Source: Myxococcales bacterium (GTDB lineage: Bacteria > Myxococcota_A > Polyangia > Polyangiales > Polyangiaceae). Taken from it: 64,000 bases of DNA. Under the pieces are notes generated by a model. The model saw nothing but the letters and a program-made list of their open reading frames with translations, searched no databases and had not been told where the DNA came from. The position numbers were made by a program, and so were the translations under genes. This document shows positions 16,859 to 25,908 of this stretch, piece by piece (within the stretch, counting starts at the first letter, position 1; each line of letters opens with the position of its first letter). The DNA is taken from contig JADJQX010000006.1 of the NCBI GenBank assembly GCA_016712525.1, positions 1,116,001 to 1,180,000 of the forward strand, written 5' to 3'.

Positions 16859-18193
16859 GTGCGCGTGAAGCTCCCGAGGATGGCCCTCGCCTTCGGTCTC
16901 GTCGCCCTCGGGGCGGTCGTGGCGCGGCCGGCCCATGCGCAAAATGCCGATTCGTTCCACTACTCGAACGAGGCGGCGCTCACCGCCGGCGCCATGGTCG
17001 CCGTCCCCGGGGACGACGGCGCGACCTTCTACAACCCGGCGGGCCTCGGGAGCTTGCATCGAACGCGCCTCAACGCGAACGGATCGGTCTTCGGCGTCCG
17101 CGTGCGTCCGGTTCGTGGCGGCCTCGTCTCGTCCTTCGCCGGCCAGAGGAGCGCCATCGATTTCGGTGGAGCCGACTTCGTCACGACGCCGACCACGGCC
17201 TCGGCGAGCTTCTCCCTCTTGCCCCACGTGACCGTCAGCGGCGGCGCGTACCACACCGCGAACGACGTGCGCGCGGCCTCCGGCATCGAGCGCGTCGAAG
17301 GGCCCGATGGGCGCTCCCTCGCGCACCGCCTCGACACGCTCGACGCGCTCCGCAAGATGCACGTGGGCGGCGCGTACGGCATCGATCTCGGCCGCGGGCT
17401 CCGTATCGGCAGCGCGATGTTTCTCGTGTACTCTGCACGCAATGCGGCGGTCGACTACGCGGTCGGGGTCGACGAGGGGGGCGCCGGGCGTCGCGAGGTG
17501 GCGGCGCTGGGCGTCACCCAGGGCGGCGCCGCGTGGGGTCTCCAGCCGACCTATGGCTTTCAGTGGGACGTCACGCGGAGGCTCCACGTGGGCGTCGTCT
17601 TCCGCTTCCCCGAGCTCCAGCTCACGAGCTCCGTGCGGACGGCGCTCCGCGAGATCGGGTCAGGCTCGGGGGAGCCCACGTTGGTGCTCGAGGAGGTCCG
17701 CACGCGGGCCTCGCGCATCCGCTACGCCGACCCGGCGAGGCTCTTCTGGGGGGTCGCCTACGACGTGTCCGAGAAGGCGCGCGTGGCCTTCGACGCGGAC
17801 GTGGCGTTCCCGCTCGAGGCCGACACGTGGGGCGTCGCGCACCGGGCGATGGTGCGGGCGCGCGCGGGCGTGCTCTTGAAACCCCTCGACGCGCTCCACG
17901 TCGGCTTCGGAGCGTTCGTCGACCCTTCGTCGGCGCGGACCCTTCCCGAGACGCTCGGGGCGATTCGCGTGGACTACGTGGGAGGCACTTTCGGCGTCGT
18001 GCTCCGCACGCGAATAGGCGAGGGGACCTCCCCCGATGCTCCGGTGGTCACGCTCGCCACGGCCGTTCGTTACGCGGTCGGCTTCGGTGAGGCGCGCACC
18101 GTCACGCTCTCGGACGCGGGGGAGACCCCGGGCACGACCGACGTACGCGTGCACGACGTGATGCCCTACGTGGGCTCGTCGATCGCCTTCTGA
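16859..18193 (+). CDS. FadL/OmpP1/TodX-family outer-membrane protein
   Basis: About 444 aa. The signal peptide ends PAHAQ (about residue 25). The family signature follows at the N-terminus: AALTAGAMVAVPGDDGATFYNPAGL, which corresponds to the FadL hatch region (N-A-G-A...D-A-S-x-x-x-x-NPAGL). Alternating hydrophobic strands to the end fit a 14-strand barrel, with a terminal aromatic residue (SSIAF) for BAM recognition. FadL proteins let hydrophobic molecules such as fatty acids across the outer membrane. GTG 16859 is preceded by GGAGG; GTG 16865 is a second choice. It follows a VTT membrane protein in the same direction, and desaturases lie 11 kb away, but no direct link can be claimed. Confidence 0.75.
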   Translation: MRVKLPRMALAFGLVALGAVVARPAHAQNADSFHYSNEAALTAGAMVAVPGDDGATFYNPAGLGSLHRTRLNANGSVFGVRVRPVRGGLVSSFAGQRSAIDFGGADFVTTPTTASASFSLLPHVTVSGGAYHTANDVRAASGIERVEGPDGRSLAHRLDTLDALRKMHVGGAYGIDLGRGLRIGSAMFLVYSARNAAVDYAVGVDEGGAGRREVAALGVTQGGAAWGLQPTYGFQWDVTRRLHVGVVFRFPELQLTSSVRTALREIGSGSGEPTLVLEEVRTRASRIRYADPARLFWGVAYDVSEKARVAFDADVAFPLEADTWGVAHRAMVRARAGVLLKPLDALHVGFGAFVDPSSARTLPETLGAIRVDYVGGTFGVVLRTRIGEGTSPDAPVVTLATAVRYAVGFGEARTVTLSDAGETPGTTDVRVHDVMPYVGSSIAF

Positions 18194-18284
18194 GCCCGCG
18201 ACGCGGCGCGTCCTCACACGTTCTTGATGCCGATGCTCCCCGCCTTGACGTCGGCCGTACGCCGCGCGGCGGAGAGTCCGAGGT

Positions 18285-19802
18285 ATGCGCATTTCCGGTG
18301 GCCATGCTGGCCGTGCTCCTCTCCTCGCCTTGCTCGTGTGTCTCGCCGCTCTCACCCCGCGCCTCGCGCGCGCGGACGACCCGCCGCCCCCGACCGCGCC
18401 CGACGATTCGGGGGACGGCGGCACACGAGCTGCGGAGCCACCGAACGTCGCCCCTCGGGCCCCGGAGGACCCGCCGCAGCCCAAAGGCGCGCCTGTGGCA
18501 TGGCCGACGCCGCCAGCGGCCCGTACGCCCGCGCTCGTGGAGGAGAGCCCGTACGCGCCGAGAGGTCCGCAGCCCTTCGCGTTCGCGGACTTCTCGTGGG
18601 CGCCCGCGAGCTACGGGTCGAACGAGCGGCCCCTCGCGTGGGGCCCTTTCACCGGCGAGCTCCGCGTCGACACCGCTTACCACTTCAGCTTCAACCGGCC
18701 CAAGGACAACACCCTCTCGGGCTCGAGTGAGGTCTTCCGCCACAACGAGCTTCAGCTCACGCAGCTCGGCGTTGGCGGGGACTTCTACTACAAAGGCGTA
18801 CACGCGCGCCTCATGACCCAGTTCGGCATGTACGCCGTGACGACGCCGCGGAACGACGCGAGCCCAGGGCGAGGCCAATGGCGGCTCGACGACGCCTACC
18901 GGTACATCTCCGAGGCCTACGGGGGATACCACATCGACGCCCTAGGGGGCATCAACGTCCAAGCCGGTATCTTTATGTCGTACATCGGACTATGGAGCTA
19001 CTACAACTTCGACAATTGGACGTACCAGCCCTCGTACGTGTCGTCGAACACCCCTTGGTTCTTCAACGGCGCGCGCGTCCAGATCTTCCCGAGCGAGAAG
19101 CTGAAGCTCGAGCTGTGGCTCGTCAACGGGTGGCAGTCGTACGGCAAATTCAACGACGCTCCCGGCGTCGGCCTCCAAACGCGCTGGGCGCCGAACGGCG
19201 ACGTCGTCTTCATTGGCAATCAGTACGTCGGCACGGACACGCTCGGTATCGCCGACCGCAAACGCATCCACACGGACGACAGCGTGGCGGTGAAGTACTA
19301 CCAGCGCAAGGGTGGGGCCTTCAGCAAGGCCGCGGCGTCGCTCACGCTCGACGCCGGGTGCGAATTCGGCGGCGACGTGAGCTGCGGGGATCAGTACTTC
19401 CTCGGGCTCATGGCCTATCACCGCGCGTGGTTCGCGGGGGACCACCTCGGCCTCACCGTGGGTGGGGGCGTCATGACGAACCCTGGGCGGTATCTCGTCC
19501 TCTTGCCCCCGGTGAACGGCGCGACGGCCACCTCGGGGACTCCCTACTTTACGGCGGCTCCCGGCGATCGATACGCCGCGTGGGACGTGCAGGTCGCCGC
19601 CGACGTGATGCCGCGCGACTGGATCACCTTTCGCCTCGAGCTGAACCACCGCGCAGCCAACGTGCCGTATTTCTCGGGGCGAGAGGGCCTCACCCCGCCG
19701 GGCGGCAACCAAGGGGCGCCCGGCTCGGCCGTGCCCGGGTGGGCGCCCGACCTCGTGAAGTCCGAAGATAGAATCACGGCCGCCGTCATGGTCAAGCTCT
19801 GA
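18285..19802 (+). CDS. Porin-like outer-membrane beta-barrel protein (BBP2-like)
   Basis: About 505 aa. A signal peptide (cleavage after LARA, about residue 30) is followed by a long Pro/Ala-rich linker (to about 95) and then a barrel domain rich in aromatic alternating strands: GELRVDTAYHFSFNRP, LTQLGVGGDFYYKG, NVQAGIFMSYIGLWSYYNFD, KLKLELWLVNGWQSYG, TPWFFNGARVQIFP. It ends DRITAAVMVKL. This pattern of a GELRVD start, a central YN.D.W.Y...Y and LWLVNGW is that of OmpL-type or BBP2 putative porins. The linker before the barrel is unusual and may span the periplasm or bind cell wall. The substrate is unknown. Its stop is 28 nt from the convergent kup stop. Confidence 0.75.
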   Translation: MRISGGHAGRAPLLALLVCLAALTPRLARADDPPPPTAPDDSGDGGTRAAEPPNVAPRAPEDPPQPKGAPVAWPTPPAARTPALVEESPYAPRGPQPFAFADFSWAPASYGSNERPLAWGPFTGELRVDTAYHFSFNRPKDNTLSGSSEVFRHNELQLTQLGVGGDFYYKGVHARLMTQFGMYAVTTPRNDASPGRGQWRLDDAYRYISEAYGGYHIDALGGINVQAGIFMSYIGLWSYYNFDNWTYQPSYVSSNTPWFFNGARVQIFPSEKLKLELWLVNGWQSYGKFNDAPGVGLQTRWAPNGDVVFIGNQYVGTDTLGIADRKRIHTDDSVAVKYYQRKGGAFSKAAASLTLDAGCEFGGDVSCGDQYFLGLMAYHRAWFAGDHLGLTVGGGVMTNPGRYLVLLPPVNGATATSGTPYFTAAPGDRYAAWDVQVAADVMPRDWITFRLELNHRAANVPYFSGREGLTPPGGNQGAPGSAVPGWAPDLVKSEDRITAAVMVKL

Positions 19803-19830
19803 CCCGACGGCGACCGCGGCCCTGGGCGCG

Positions 19831-21807
19831 TCAGATCTCGACCTGCATGCCGAGCTCGACGACGCGCCCGGGGGGGAGCTTGAAGAACGTCGAGGCCGTC
19901 GCGGCGTTCTGGCTCAGGAATTTGAAGAAGACCTTCCTCGGGAGGCTCAACGTCGAGGCTCCCTTCGTGAAGACGAGCGACTCCCGTCCAAGGAAATAGG
20001 ACACTTCGTCGGGCGCCATGGTGATGCCCCGCGAGGCGAGGAGCTCGAGCGCCTTCGGGATGTCGGGGGTCTCTCCGAAGCCGAACGCGAGCGTGCAGAA
20101 GACGATGCCGTCGCCCAGGTCGTCGAAGGCGGCGATGCGCTCCGCGGCGGGGACCTCGGGCACGGGCGCCGTTTGGATGGTGAGGAGCACGACCTTCTCG
20201 TGGAGCGTCCGCGCGTGCTTCAAGAAGTGCATGAGGCAGGGGGGGGCGCCGGGGTTCGAGGTCATGAACACGGCCGTCCCTCTGACCCGCGTGGGCGGCT
20301 CGAGCGCGAGGCTCGGGAGGAAGACGTCGAGCGGCATCGCGGCCTTCTGGAGCGCGAGCGAGAGGAAGTGCCGGCCCTTCCGCCACGTGAACATGACGAA
20401 GGCGACCGCGATGGCGAGGGCGATGGTCACGTAGCCACCCTCGAAGAACTGCGTCGCGTTGCTCGCGAAGAAGGCCAAATCGACCAGGATGAGAAGCGCG
20501 CAGACGGGCCCGATAGCGTACGTCTTCCAGCCCCAGACCCGCGTCGCGACGAAGAAAAAGAGGATCGTCGTGAAGGCCATCGTGCCGGTGACGGCGAGCC
20601 CGTACGCGGGCGCGAGCGCGTGCGAGCTACGGAAGCCGAGCACGAGGGCGATGCAGAGCGCGAGGTAGGCCCAGTTGACCTCGGGGACGTAGATCTGGCC
20701 CTCGACCTCGTGGCTCGTGTGCACGACGCTGGTCCGCGGGAAGAGGCCGAGCTGCACGGCTTGCTTGATGAGCGAGAACGCACCGGAGATGAGCGCTTGG
20801 CTCGCGATGACCGTGGCGAGCCAGCTCACGATGACGAGGGAGTAGACGAAGCCGGGCGTCGAGGGGACGAGCGCGTAGAACACGTTGCCCTCGGCGATCG
20901 GGGTGGGGTCGAGGAGCCGCGCCCCCTGGCCGAGGTAGTTCAAGACGAGGGCGGGCCACACGACGAAGAACCAGGCGCGGCGTACGGCCCTGCGGCTGAA
21001 GTGGCCCATGTCGGCGTAGAGGGCCTCGCACCCGGTGATGCAGAGATCGACCGAGCCCACGACGAAGAGCGTCGCTTTCGGGAAGCGGAGCATGTACGAG
21101 GCGGCGTACACCGGGTTGATGGCAGCCAAAATCTCGGGGTGTTTCGCGAGGTTGCAGCCGCCCATCGCGGCGAGGCAGGTGAACCACACCGCCATCGCGG
21201 GGGCGAAGATGGCGCCGACCTTGGCCGTGCCGAAGCGCTGGATCCCGAAGAGCGCGACGAGGGTCACGACGGAGAGCACGGGGATGTAGGGCGTCCACCT
21301 GTGGGTGACGACCTCGAGCCCCTCCCACGCGCTCATGATCGAGAGGGAAGGGGTGATGACGCCGTCGCCCAGGATGAGCCCGGAGCCGATGACGGCGAGC
21401 CCGACGACGACGGCCATCCCCTTCTTCGTGAAGCTCCCTTTCGCGCGGTCCTGCAGAAGAGCGAGGATCGAGAAGAGGCCGCCCTCGCCCTTATTGTCGG
21501 CCCGCATGATGAGCACGACGTACTTGAGCGTGACGACGATGGCGATCGCCCAGAAGAAGAGCGACGTCCAGCCGAGGACCTCGTCTTTGCCGTAGTGCTC
21601 GCCGATCCGGAGGGCGACCTTGTCCTTGATGCCGTGCACCGCGGAGAGGTGCGACGAGACGGTCTCGCTCATCGCGTAGAGGGGAGAGGTGCCGACGTCG
21701 CCGAAGACGACGCCGAGGGCGGCCCAGACGAGCGTGCGGAGGGCGGCCGTGGGGTGATGTCCAGTCGGGGCTTCCTCCGTGGGGGAAGCGGATGCGGAGA
21801 CGGTCAT
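19831..21807 (-). CDS. kup: Kup-type low-affinity potassium transporter
   Basis: About 658 aa, close to E. coli Kup (622 aa). The N-terminus has the family signature ALGVVFGDVGTSPLYAMSE (about 31-50). Twelve membrane helices follow, with FGVGGDE-type equivalents such as ADNKGEGGLFSILALL and ILGDGVITPSLSIMSAWEGLE. The C-terminal cytosolic domain (about 490-658) contains RVRGTAVFMTS and YFLGRES motifs typical of KUP/HAK/KT transporters. It imports K+ by proton symport. It is divergent from a small membrane protein and a KdpD/KdpE-like pair, which suggests that this two-component system, or direct repeats in the shared promoter region, controls it. No kdpFABC pump genes are in the window. Confidence 0.93.
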   Translation of the reverse strand: MTVSASASPTEEAPTGHHPTAALRTLVWAALGVVFGDVGTSPLYAMSETVSSHLSAVHGIKDKVALRIGEHYGKDEVLGWTSLFFWAIAIVVTLKYVVLIMRADNKGEGGLFSILALLQDRAKGSFTKKGMAVVVGLAVIGSGLILGDGVITPSLSIMSAWEGLEVVTHRWTPYIPVLSVVTLVALFGIQRFGTAKVGAIFAPAMAVWFTCLAAMGGCNLAKHPEILAAINPVYAASYMLRFPKATLFVVGSVDLCITGCEALYADMGHFSRRAVRRAWFFVVWPALVLNYLGQGARLLDPTPIAEGNVFYALVPSTPGFVYSLVIVSWLATVIASQALISGAFSLIKQAVQLGLFPRTSVVHTSHEVEGQIYVPEVNWAYLALCIALVLGFRSSHALAPAYGLAVTGTMAFTTILFFFVATRVWGWKTYAIGPVCALLILVDLAFFASNATQFFEGGYVTIALAIAVAFVMFTWRKGRHFLSLALQKAAMPLDVFLPSLALEPPTRVRGTAVFMTSNPGAPPCLMHFLKHARTLHEKVVLLTIQTAPVPEVPAAERIAAFDDLGDGIVFCTLAFGFGETPDIPKALELLASRGITMAPDEVSYFLGRESLVFTKGASTLSLPRKVFFKFLSQNAATASTFFKLPPGRVVELGMQVEI

Positions 21808-21867
21808 CCGGGGATATCTAGACCCGAAAGCCCACGATCTCGCGAGCGCGCCCCCAATCTATATGCC

Positions 21868-21922
21868 TTCTTGATGCTCGCGTACGGGCGGGCGGGGCCT
21901 TGATGGTTTCTTGATGCCCGCG
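21868..21922. promoter_or_regulatory. Direct repeats in the kup/kdpDE divergent promoter region
   Basis: TTCTTGATGCTCGCG at 21868-21882 and TTCTTGATGCCCGCG at 21908-21922 match in 14 of 15 positions and start exactly 40 nt apart, close to four helical turns. Shorter related pieces (CCTTGATGG, CCTTGACGG) lie nearby. A response regulator of the OmpR class such as KdpE normally binds direct repeats on one face, so these are candidate sites. No function has been shown. Confidence 0.35.
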
Positions 21923-21970
21923 AGAGCGGCCTTGACGGTCGACGGAGGCGCGAAGGCGTAGACACGGGGC

Positions 21971-22339
21971 ATGGAACATCCGGTGATGGCGCTCCTGCGC
22001 GGTGGACGCGGCGAAGACGTGGCGCGTGGTCCCGAGGGCGTGACGCCAAAGGCCTCGGTGGTCGGCGTCGTGGTCGTCGTGCTCGTGTTCGCTGCGCTGC
22101 TCTTCGTCCAAGCCGCGTCGCGCCAGCTCCGAGGGGAAGACGCGTTAGGCCAGCTCTCGGCCGAGGAGCGCCGTGAGCTCGTGACCACGACCCAGCGCGC
22201 GCTCGTGCTCGGCTGCCCCCGCGACGGGATCGTGTCCGTCCGCTGCGTCGAGCAAGCGGAGCTCCTCCTGTCCCTCGAGGAGTGCGACTCGGTCTGCCGC
22301 GATATTGCGCGCGCGTTCGTCGCCCGCCCGACCCGGTGA
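21971..22339 (+). CDS. Small bitopic membrane protein with four Cys
   Basis: A 122-aa protein, not recognised. One membrane helix (about 29-50, VVGVVVVVLVFAALLFVQAA) is followed by a C-terminal domain of about 70 residues with four cysteines (GCPRDG, VRCVEQ, EECDSVC). They could form two disulfides if this part is periplasmic. Its stop overlaps the GTG of the KdpD-like kinase (GTGA), so the two are translationally coupled. By position it might be a small accessory or sensor subunit of the K+ signalling system. It does not look like KdpF, which is much shorter and consists only of a helix. Confidence 0.65.
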   Translation: MEHPVMALLRGGRGEDVARGPEGVTPKASVVGVVVVVLVFAALLFVQAASRQLRGEDALGQLSAEERRELVTTTQRALVLGCPRDGIVSVRCVEQAELLLSLEECDSVCRDIARAFVARPTR

Positions 22340-24368
22340 CTCGAGCGATGGTGCGCGCTCGACCCGAGCTGGGCCTGATAGACTCCCCGCGCTGGATGGC
22401 CTCGCTCGACACCCAGAGCCCCTCGGCGGACGCGGTCGTGAAGGAGCACGTCCTCGTGTGCGTCGGACCGGCCGAGACGTCGCGCCGGCTCATTCGTGCG
22501 GCCGCGCGCATGGCGGCGGGGCTCGGGTGCGCGTGGACGGCCGTGTACGTCGAGCGCCCTGACGGGCCGGCCTTGGCCGACGTGGACGCCGAGCGCCTCG
22601 ACGAGCATCTCCGTGTCGTCGAGGCGCTGGGGGGGCGCGTGAGCCGAGTCGCCGGGGACGACATCGCGGAGACGGTGCTCGACTACGCGCGGCGCATCGG
22701 CGTGACCCGAATCGTGCTCGGGAAGCCGACCCACCCGAGGATCCGCGATCTCGTACGAGGCTCGCTCCTCGACGCCGTCGTGCGCGGGAGTGGCGACATC
22801 GACGTCCACGTCATTCGCGGTGAGCCAGAGGCGCCGGCGCGCCCTACGCGCGTCCCGCCGAGCGCTCACGAGCCGCCGCGCAAGTACGTCGCCGCTTCTG
22901 CCCTCGTCGCGCTTACGCTTGCGATTTCCGAGGTCCTCCGGAGGATCCTCCACCTGCCGGACCTCGAGATGCTCTTCCTCTTGGCGGTCATGGTCGCGGC
23001 GTTTCGCTACGGGCGCGGGCCTTCGCTGCTCGCCGCCGCGCTCGGCGTCGCGTGTTACGACTTTTTCTTCGTGCCGCCGCTCTACACGTTCTCGGTCGCG
23101 GATCGAAAGTACGTGCTGACGTTCGGGATGATGTTCGGCGTCGGGTGGGTCGCGAGCGCGCTCGCGAGCCGTCTCCGCGTCCAAGAGCATCGCGCGATCG
23201 CCCGCGAGCAGCGGACCCTCGCGCTCTACGGCCTCGCCAAGGCGCTCGCGTCGACGGAGGGCACGGCGCCGCTCGCCGAGACGGCCGTGGCCCAGGTCGC
23301 GGAGGTGCTGGGGGCGCCCGTGGAGGTCTGGCTCTCCGAGGGCGGAGGTCGGGCGTCCTTGGTCGCGGCGAGCGCCGTGCCCGCGACGCGTCTGGCAGCC
23401 GCGCGCGACGCGATCGAGGGCGTGGTGCTCTCCAAGGCTCCCGTCCCGACCCGTGCGCTCGCGGCGTCGCCCGGGACCGTCGTCGCGCAGCTCTCCGTCG
23501 CGGGGAGCCCCTTCGGCGCGCTCGTCGTGGACGTCCCTTCGACGCTCCCGCACGAGCAGGTGGCGTTCTTGGACGTCCTCGCGCGGCAGATCGCGGTCGC
23601 GCTCGGTCGCGCGCGGCTCTCGGAGGAAGCGCGGGCCCTCGAGCTCCGCGCGCGCACCGAGGAGATGCGCGCGTCGCTCCTCTCGGCCGTCTCCCACGAT
23701 CTCCGCACCCCGCTCGCGTCGATCACGGGCGCCGCGACGACCCTTCGGGACGAGCCCAAGCTCTCCGAGGCGACCCGTGCGGACCTCGTCGACGCCATCG
23801 TCGATCAGGCGGAGCGCCTCGAGCGGCTCGTCGCGAACTTGCTCGACATGACGCGGCTCGAGGCCGGCATCGTGTCCCCGAAGAAGGACTGGGTCCCGGC
23901 CGAGGAGGTCGTGGGCGCCGTGCTCACGCGGCTCGAGGGCAGGCTCGCCCGGAGGACAGTGGACGTGCGCATCGACGCGGCCGTGCCGCTGCTCTACGTC
24001 GACCCGGTGCTCTTCGAGCAGGTGCTCGTGAACCTCCTCGAGAACGCCGAGAAGCACACGCCGCCTTCGGCCTCCGTCGTCGTCGGGGTCGAGCGCCGCG
24101 GGGAGACGATCGTCGTCGAGGTGCGCGACGACGGCCCGGGCATCCCCGAGGGCGCCGAGGAGCGCATCTTCGAGAAGTTCGAGCGCGGTGCCTCCGCGGC
24201 ATCGGTGGGCGCGGGGCTGGGCCTCGCGATCTGCCGCGGGATCGTGCACGCTCACGGAGGGACGATCGTGGCGAAGAATCGGAGAGAGGGGGCTTGTCCG
24301 TGGAGGTGACGTTGCCCGTCGTCGCCGGTCCCCCGTCGCTCGAGCCAGCCGAGGAGAGCGCGCCGTGA
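22336..24368 (+). CDS. kdpD: KdpD-like sensor histidine kinase, N-terminally short, with apparent one-base frameshift
   Basis: Domains in order: Usp-like (about 35-165, starting VKEHVLVCVGP), a four-helix DUF4118 membrane unit (about 180-280), a GAF-like segment (about 290-420), HisKA with SLLSAVSHDLRTPLASITGA (His454), and HATPase (N box NLLENAEKHTP, DDGPGIPEG, GAGLGLAICRG). Compared with classical KdpD, the N-terminal K domain with its Walker motif is absent. The uninterrupted frame ends at 24309 with an atypical tail (GACPWR). If the GGGGG run at 24288-24292 had one more G, the frame would continue EGGLSVEVTLPVVAG and stop at 24368, giving the GTGA overlap expected with kdpE. An assembly error or true mutation near 24290 is likely. 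The start is GTG 22336 (coupled) or ATG 22396. With kdpE it would sense K+ or turgor. Confidence 0.8.
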
Positions 24369-25078
24369 CCCAAGCAGCCCTCGTGCTCGTCGTCGAGGAC
24401 GAACCGCCCATGCGGAGGTTCATTCGGGCGTCGCTCGAGTCTCACGGCTACCGCGTGCTCGAGTGCGATCGTGTCGCCGAGGCGACGAAGCTCCTCACGA
24501 GCCACAACCCGGAGGTCGTGCTCCTCGACCTCGGCCTCCCGGACGGCGACGGCATCGCGCTCACCCGACGTGTGCGCGAGTGGAGCCGCGTGCCCATCAT
24601 CGTGATCTCGGCGCGTGGCCGGGAGGAGGACAAGGTGCTCGCGCTCGACGCCGGCGCCGACGACTACCTGACGAAGCCCTTCGGCGTGAACGAGCTCCTG
24701 GCGCGCATGCGGGTCGCCCTTCGGCACGCGAGCCTCGCCGCCGCGCCCGAGGCGCCCCCCGTCGTCGAGCTCGGTGACGTGAAGCTCGACCTCGTTCGCC
24801 GCGAGGTCACTCGGGGAGGCGAGCCGCTCCACCTCACGCCCATCGAGTACAAGCTCCTCGTGCTCCTCGCGCAGCACGCGGGCAAGGTCCTCACGCATCG
24901 GCAAATTCTGAAGGAGGTCTGGGGGCCTACCTACGTCGCGCACACCCACTACGTGCGCGTGCACATGGCGGAGCTCCGGAAGAAGATCGAGGCCGAGCCC
25001 TCTCGCCCGAAGCTCATCGTGACCGAGGCCGGCGTGGGGTACCGGTTGAGGGACAAGACGTTCGATTCCGGAACATGA
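24365..25078 (+). CDS. kdpE: KdpE-like OmpR-family response regulator
   Basis: About 237 aa. The receiver domain has the acidic pair ED (11-12), phospho-acceptor Asp55 in VVLLDLGLPDGDG and the KPFG loop. The C-terminal winged helix (about 140-235) has LTPIEYKLLVLLAQHAGKVLTHRQILKEVWG and TEAGVGYRLRD, closely like KdpE. It starts at GTG 24365, overlapping the KdpD-like stop in the downstream frame (GTGA). The likely targets are the divergent kup and its own operon, since no kdpFABC is visible in the window. Confidence 0.88.
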   Translation: MTQAALVLVVEDEPPMRRFIRASLESHGYRVLECDRVAEATKLLTSHNPEVVLLDLGLPDGDGIALTRRVREWSRVPIIVISARGREEDKVLALDAGADDYLTKPFGVNELLARMRVALRHASLAAAPEAPPVVELGDVKLDLVRREVTRGGEPLHLTPIEYKLLVLLAQHAGKVLTHRQILKEVWGPTYVAHTHYVRVHMAELRKKIEAEPSRPKLIVTEAGVGYRLRDKTFDSGT

Positions 25079-25114
25079 GCGCGCGGGGGCGTCGGCATGG
25101 CGGCAGGGGCCATC

Positions 25115-25144
25115 TTGACTATTCAAGGAATGGGTTGAATAGTC
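25115..25144 (+). promoter_or_regulatory. Operator palindrome overlapping the promoter of the ArsR-rhodanese gene
   Basis: GACTATTCAA (25117-25126), 8 nt, TTGAATAGTC (25135-25144): a perfect 10-bp inverted repeat. It overlaps a promoter-like TTGACT (25115-25120), 17 nt, AATAGT (25138-25143). Transcription would begin close to the GTG at 25150, so the message may be leaderless. Position and symmetry fit autorepression by the ArsR-type protein encoded immediately downstream. Confidence 0.65.
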
Positions 25145-25149
25145 CTCGG

Positions 25150-25908
25150 GTGACACCCCATCGCCGCTTCAAAGATCGTGTCTACGGGGAGATCGCGCGT
25201 GTCGGAAAGGCGCTCGCGGCTCCCGCGCGGCTCGAGCTCGTCGACCTCCTCTGCCAGGGGCCGCGCACGGTCGAGGCGCTCGCGGCCGAGGCCTCGCTCT
25301 CGGTGGCGAACGCGTCCCAGCACCTCCAAGTGCTACGCGCCGCTCGCCTCGTGGATGCCGAAAAACAAGGCCTCTACGTCGAGTACCGGTTGGCCGACGT
25401 CGAGGTGTGCCGTGTCTTCCTCGCGCTCCGGGGCCTCGCCGAATCGCGCCTCGGCGAGATCGAGGACGTGGCCCGTGCCTACTTCGAGCGGCGCACGGCC
25501 CTCGAGGGCGTCGGCGACGAGGAGCTCCTGCGGCGGATCCGCGCGGGCGAGGTCACCGTGATCGACGTGCGCCCGGCCGAAGAGTACCGCGCGGGCCATA
25601 TCCCCGGAGCCCTCTCGATCCCCGTGCCGGAGCTCGACGCACGTCTCGACGAACTGCCCGAGGGCCGCGAGATCGTCGCATACTGCCGCGGTCCGTACTG
25701 CGTCATGGCCGTCGACGCCGTGGCCCTCCTCCGCAAACGAGGGCTCGTGGCTCACAGGCTCGAGCTCGGCGTGCCGGAGCTCCGCGCACGTGGGCTCCGT
25801 GTCACGACGGGCGTGGGCAAGGTGTCGAGCGCGCCTCCCGGGCGATCTCGAGGGTCCGGGCCGAGGCCCACGAAGCCCCGAACGGCCTCGAATAGGACAT
25901 CCTCATGA
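25150..25908 (+). CDS. ArsR-family repressor fused to a rhodanese domain
   Basis: About 252 aa from GTG 25150, chosen because it lies just after the operator and starts the conserved HRRFKDRVYGEIARVGKAL. A winged helix (about 10-100, recognition segment SVANASQHLQVLRAARLV) joins a rhodanese domain (about 120-230) with VIDVRPAEEYRAGHIPGA and active-site Cys179 in YCRGPYC. Two more cysteines lie in the HTH part, Cys35 (helix 2 region) and Cys87 (helix 5 region), similar in placement to the redox or persulfide pair of SqrR/BigR. It probably senses a reactive sulfur species and represses its own operon. Its stop overlaps the MFS start (ATGA). The tail after about 235 is Pro/Arg/Ser-rich and of no known role. 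Confidence 0.88.
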   Translation: MTPHRRFKDRVYGEIARVGKALAAPARLELVDLLCQGPRTVEALAAEASLSVANASQHLQVLRAARLVDAEKQGLYVEYRLADVEVCRVFLALRGLAESRLGEIEDVARAYFERRTALEGVGDEELLRRIRAGEVTVIDVRPAEEYRAGHIPGALSIPVPELDARLDELPEGREIVAYCRGPYCVMAVDAVALLRKRGLVAHRLELGVPELRARGLRVTTGVGKVSSAPPGRSRGSGPRPTKPRTASNRTSS

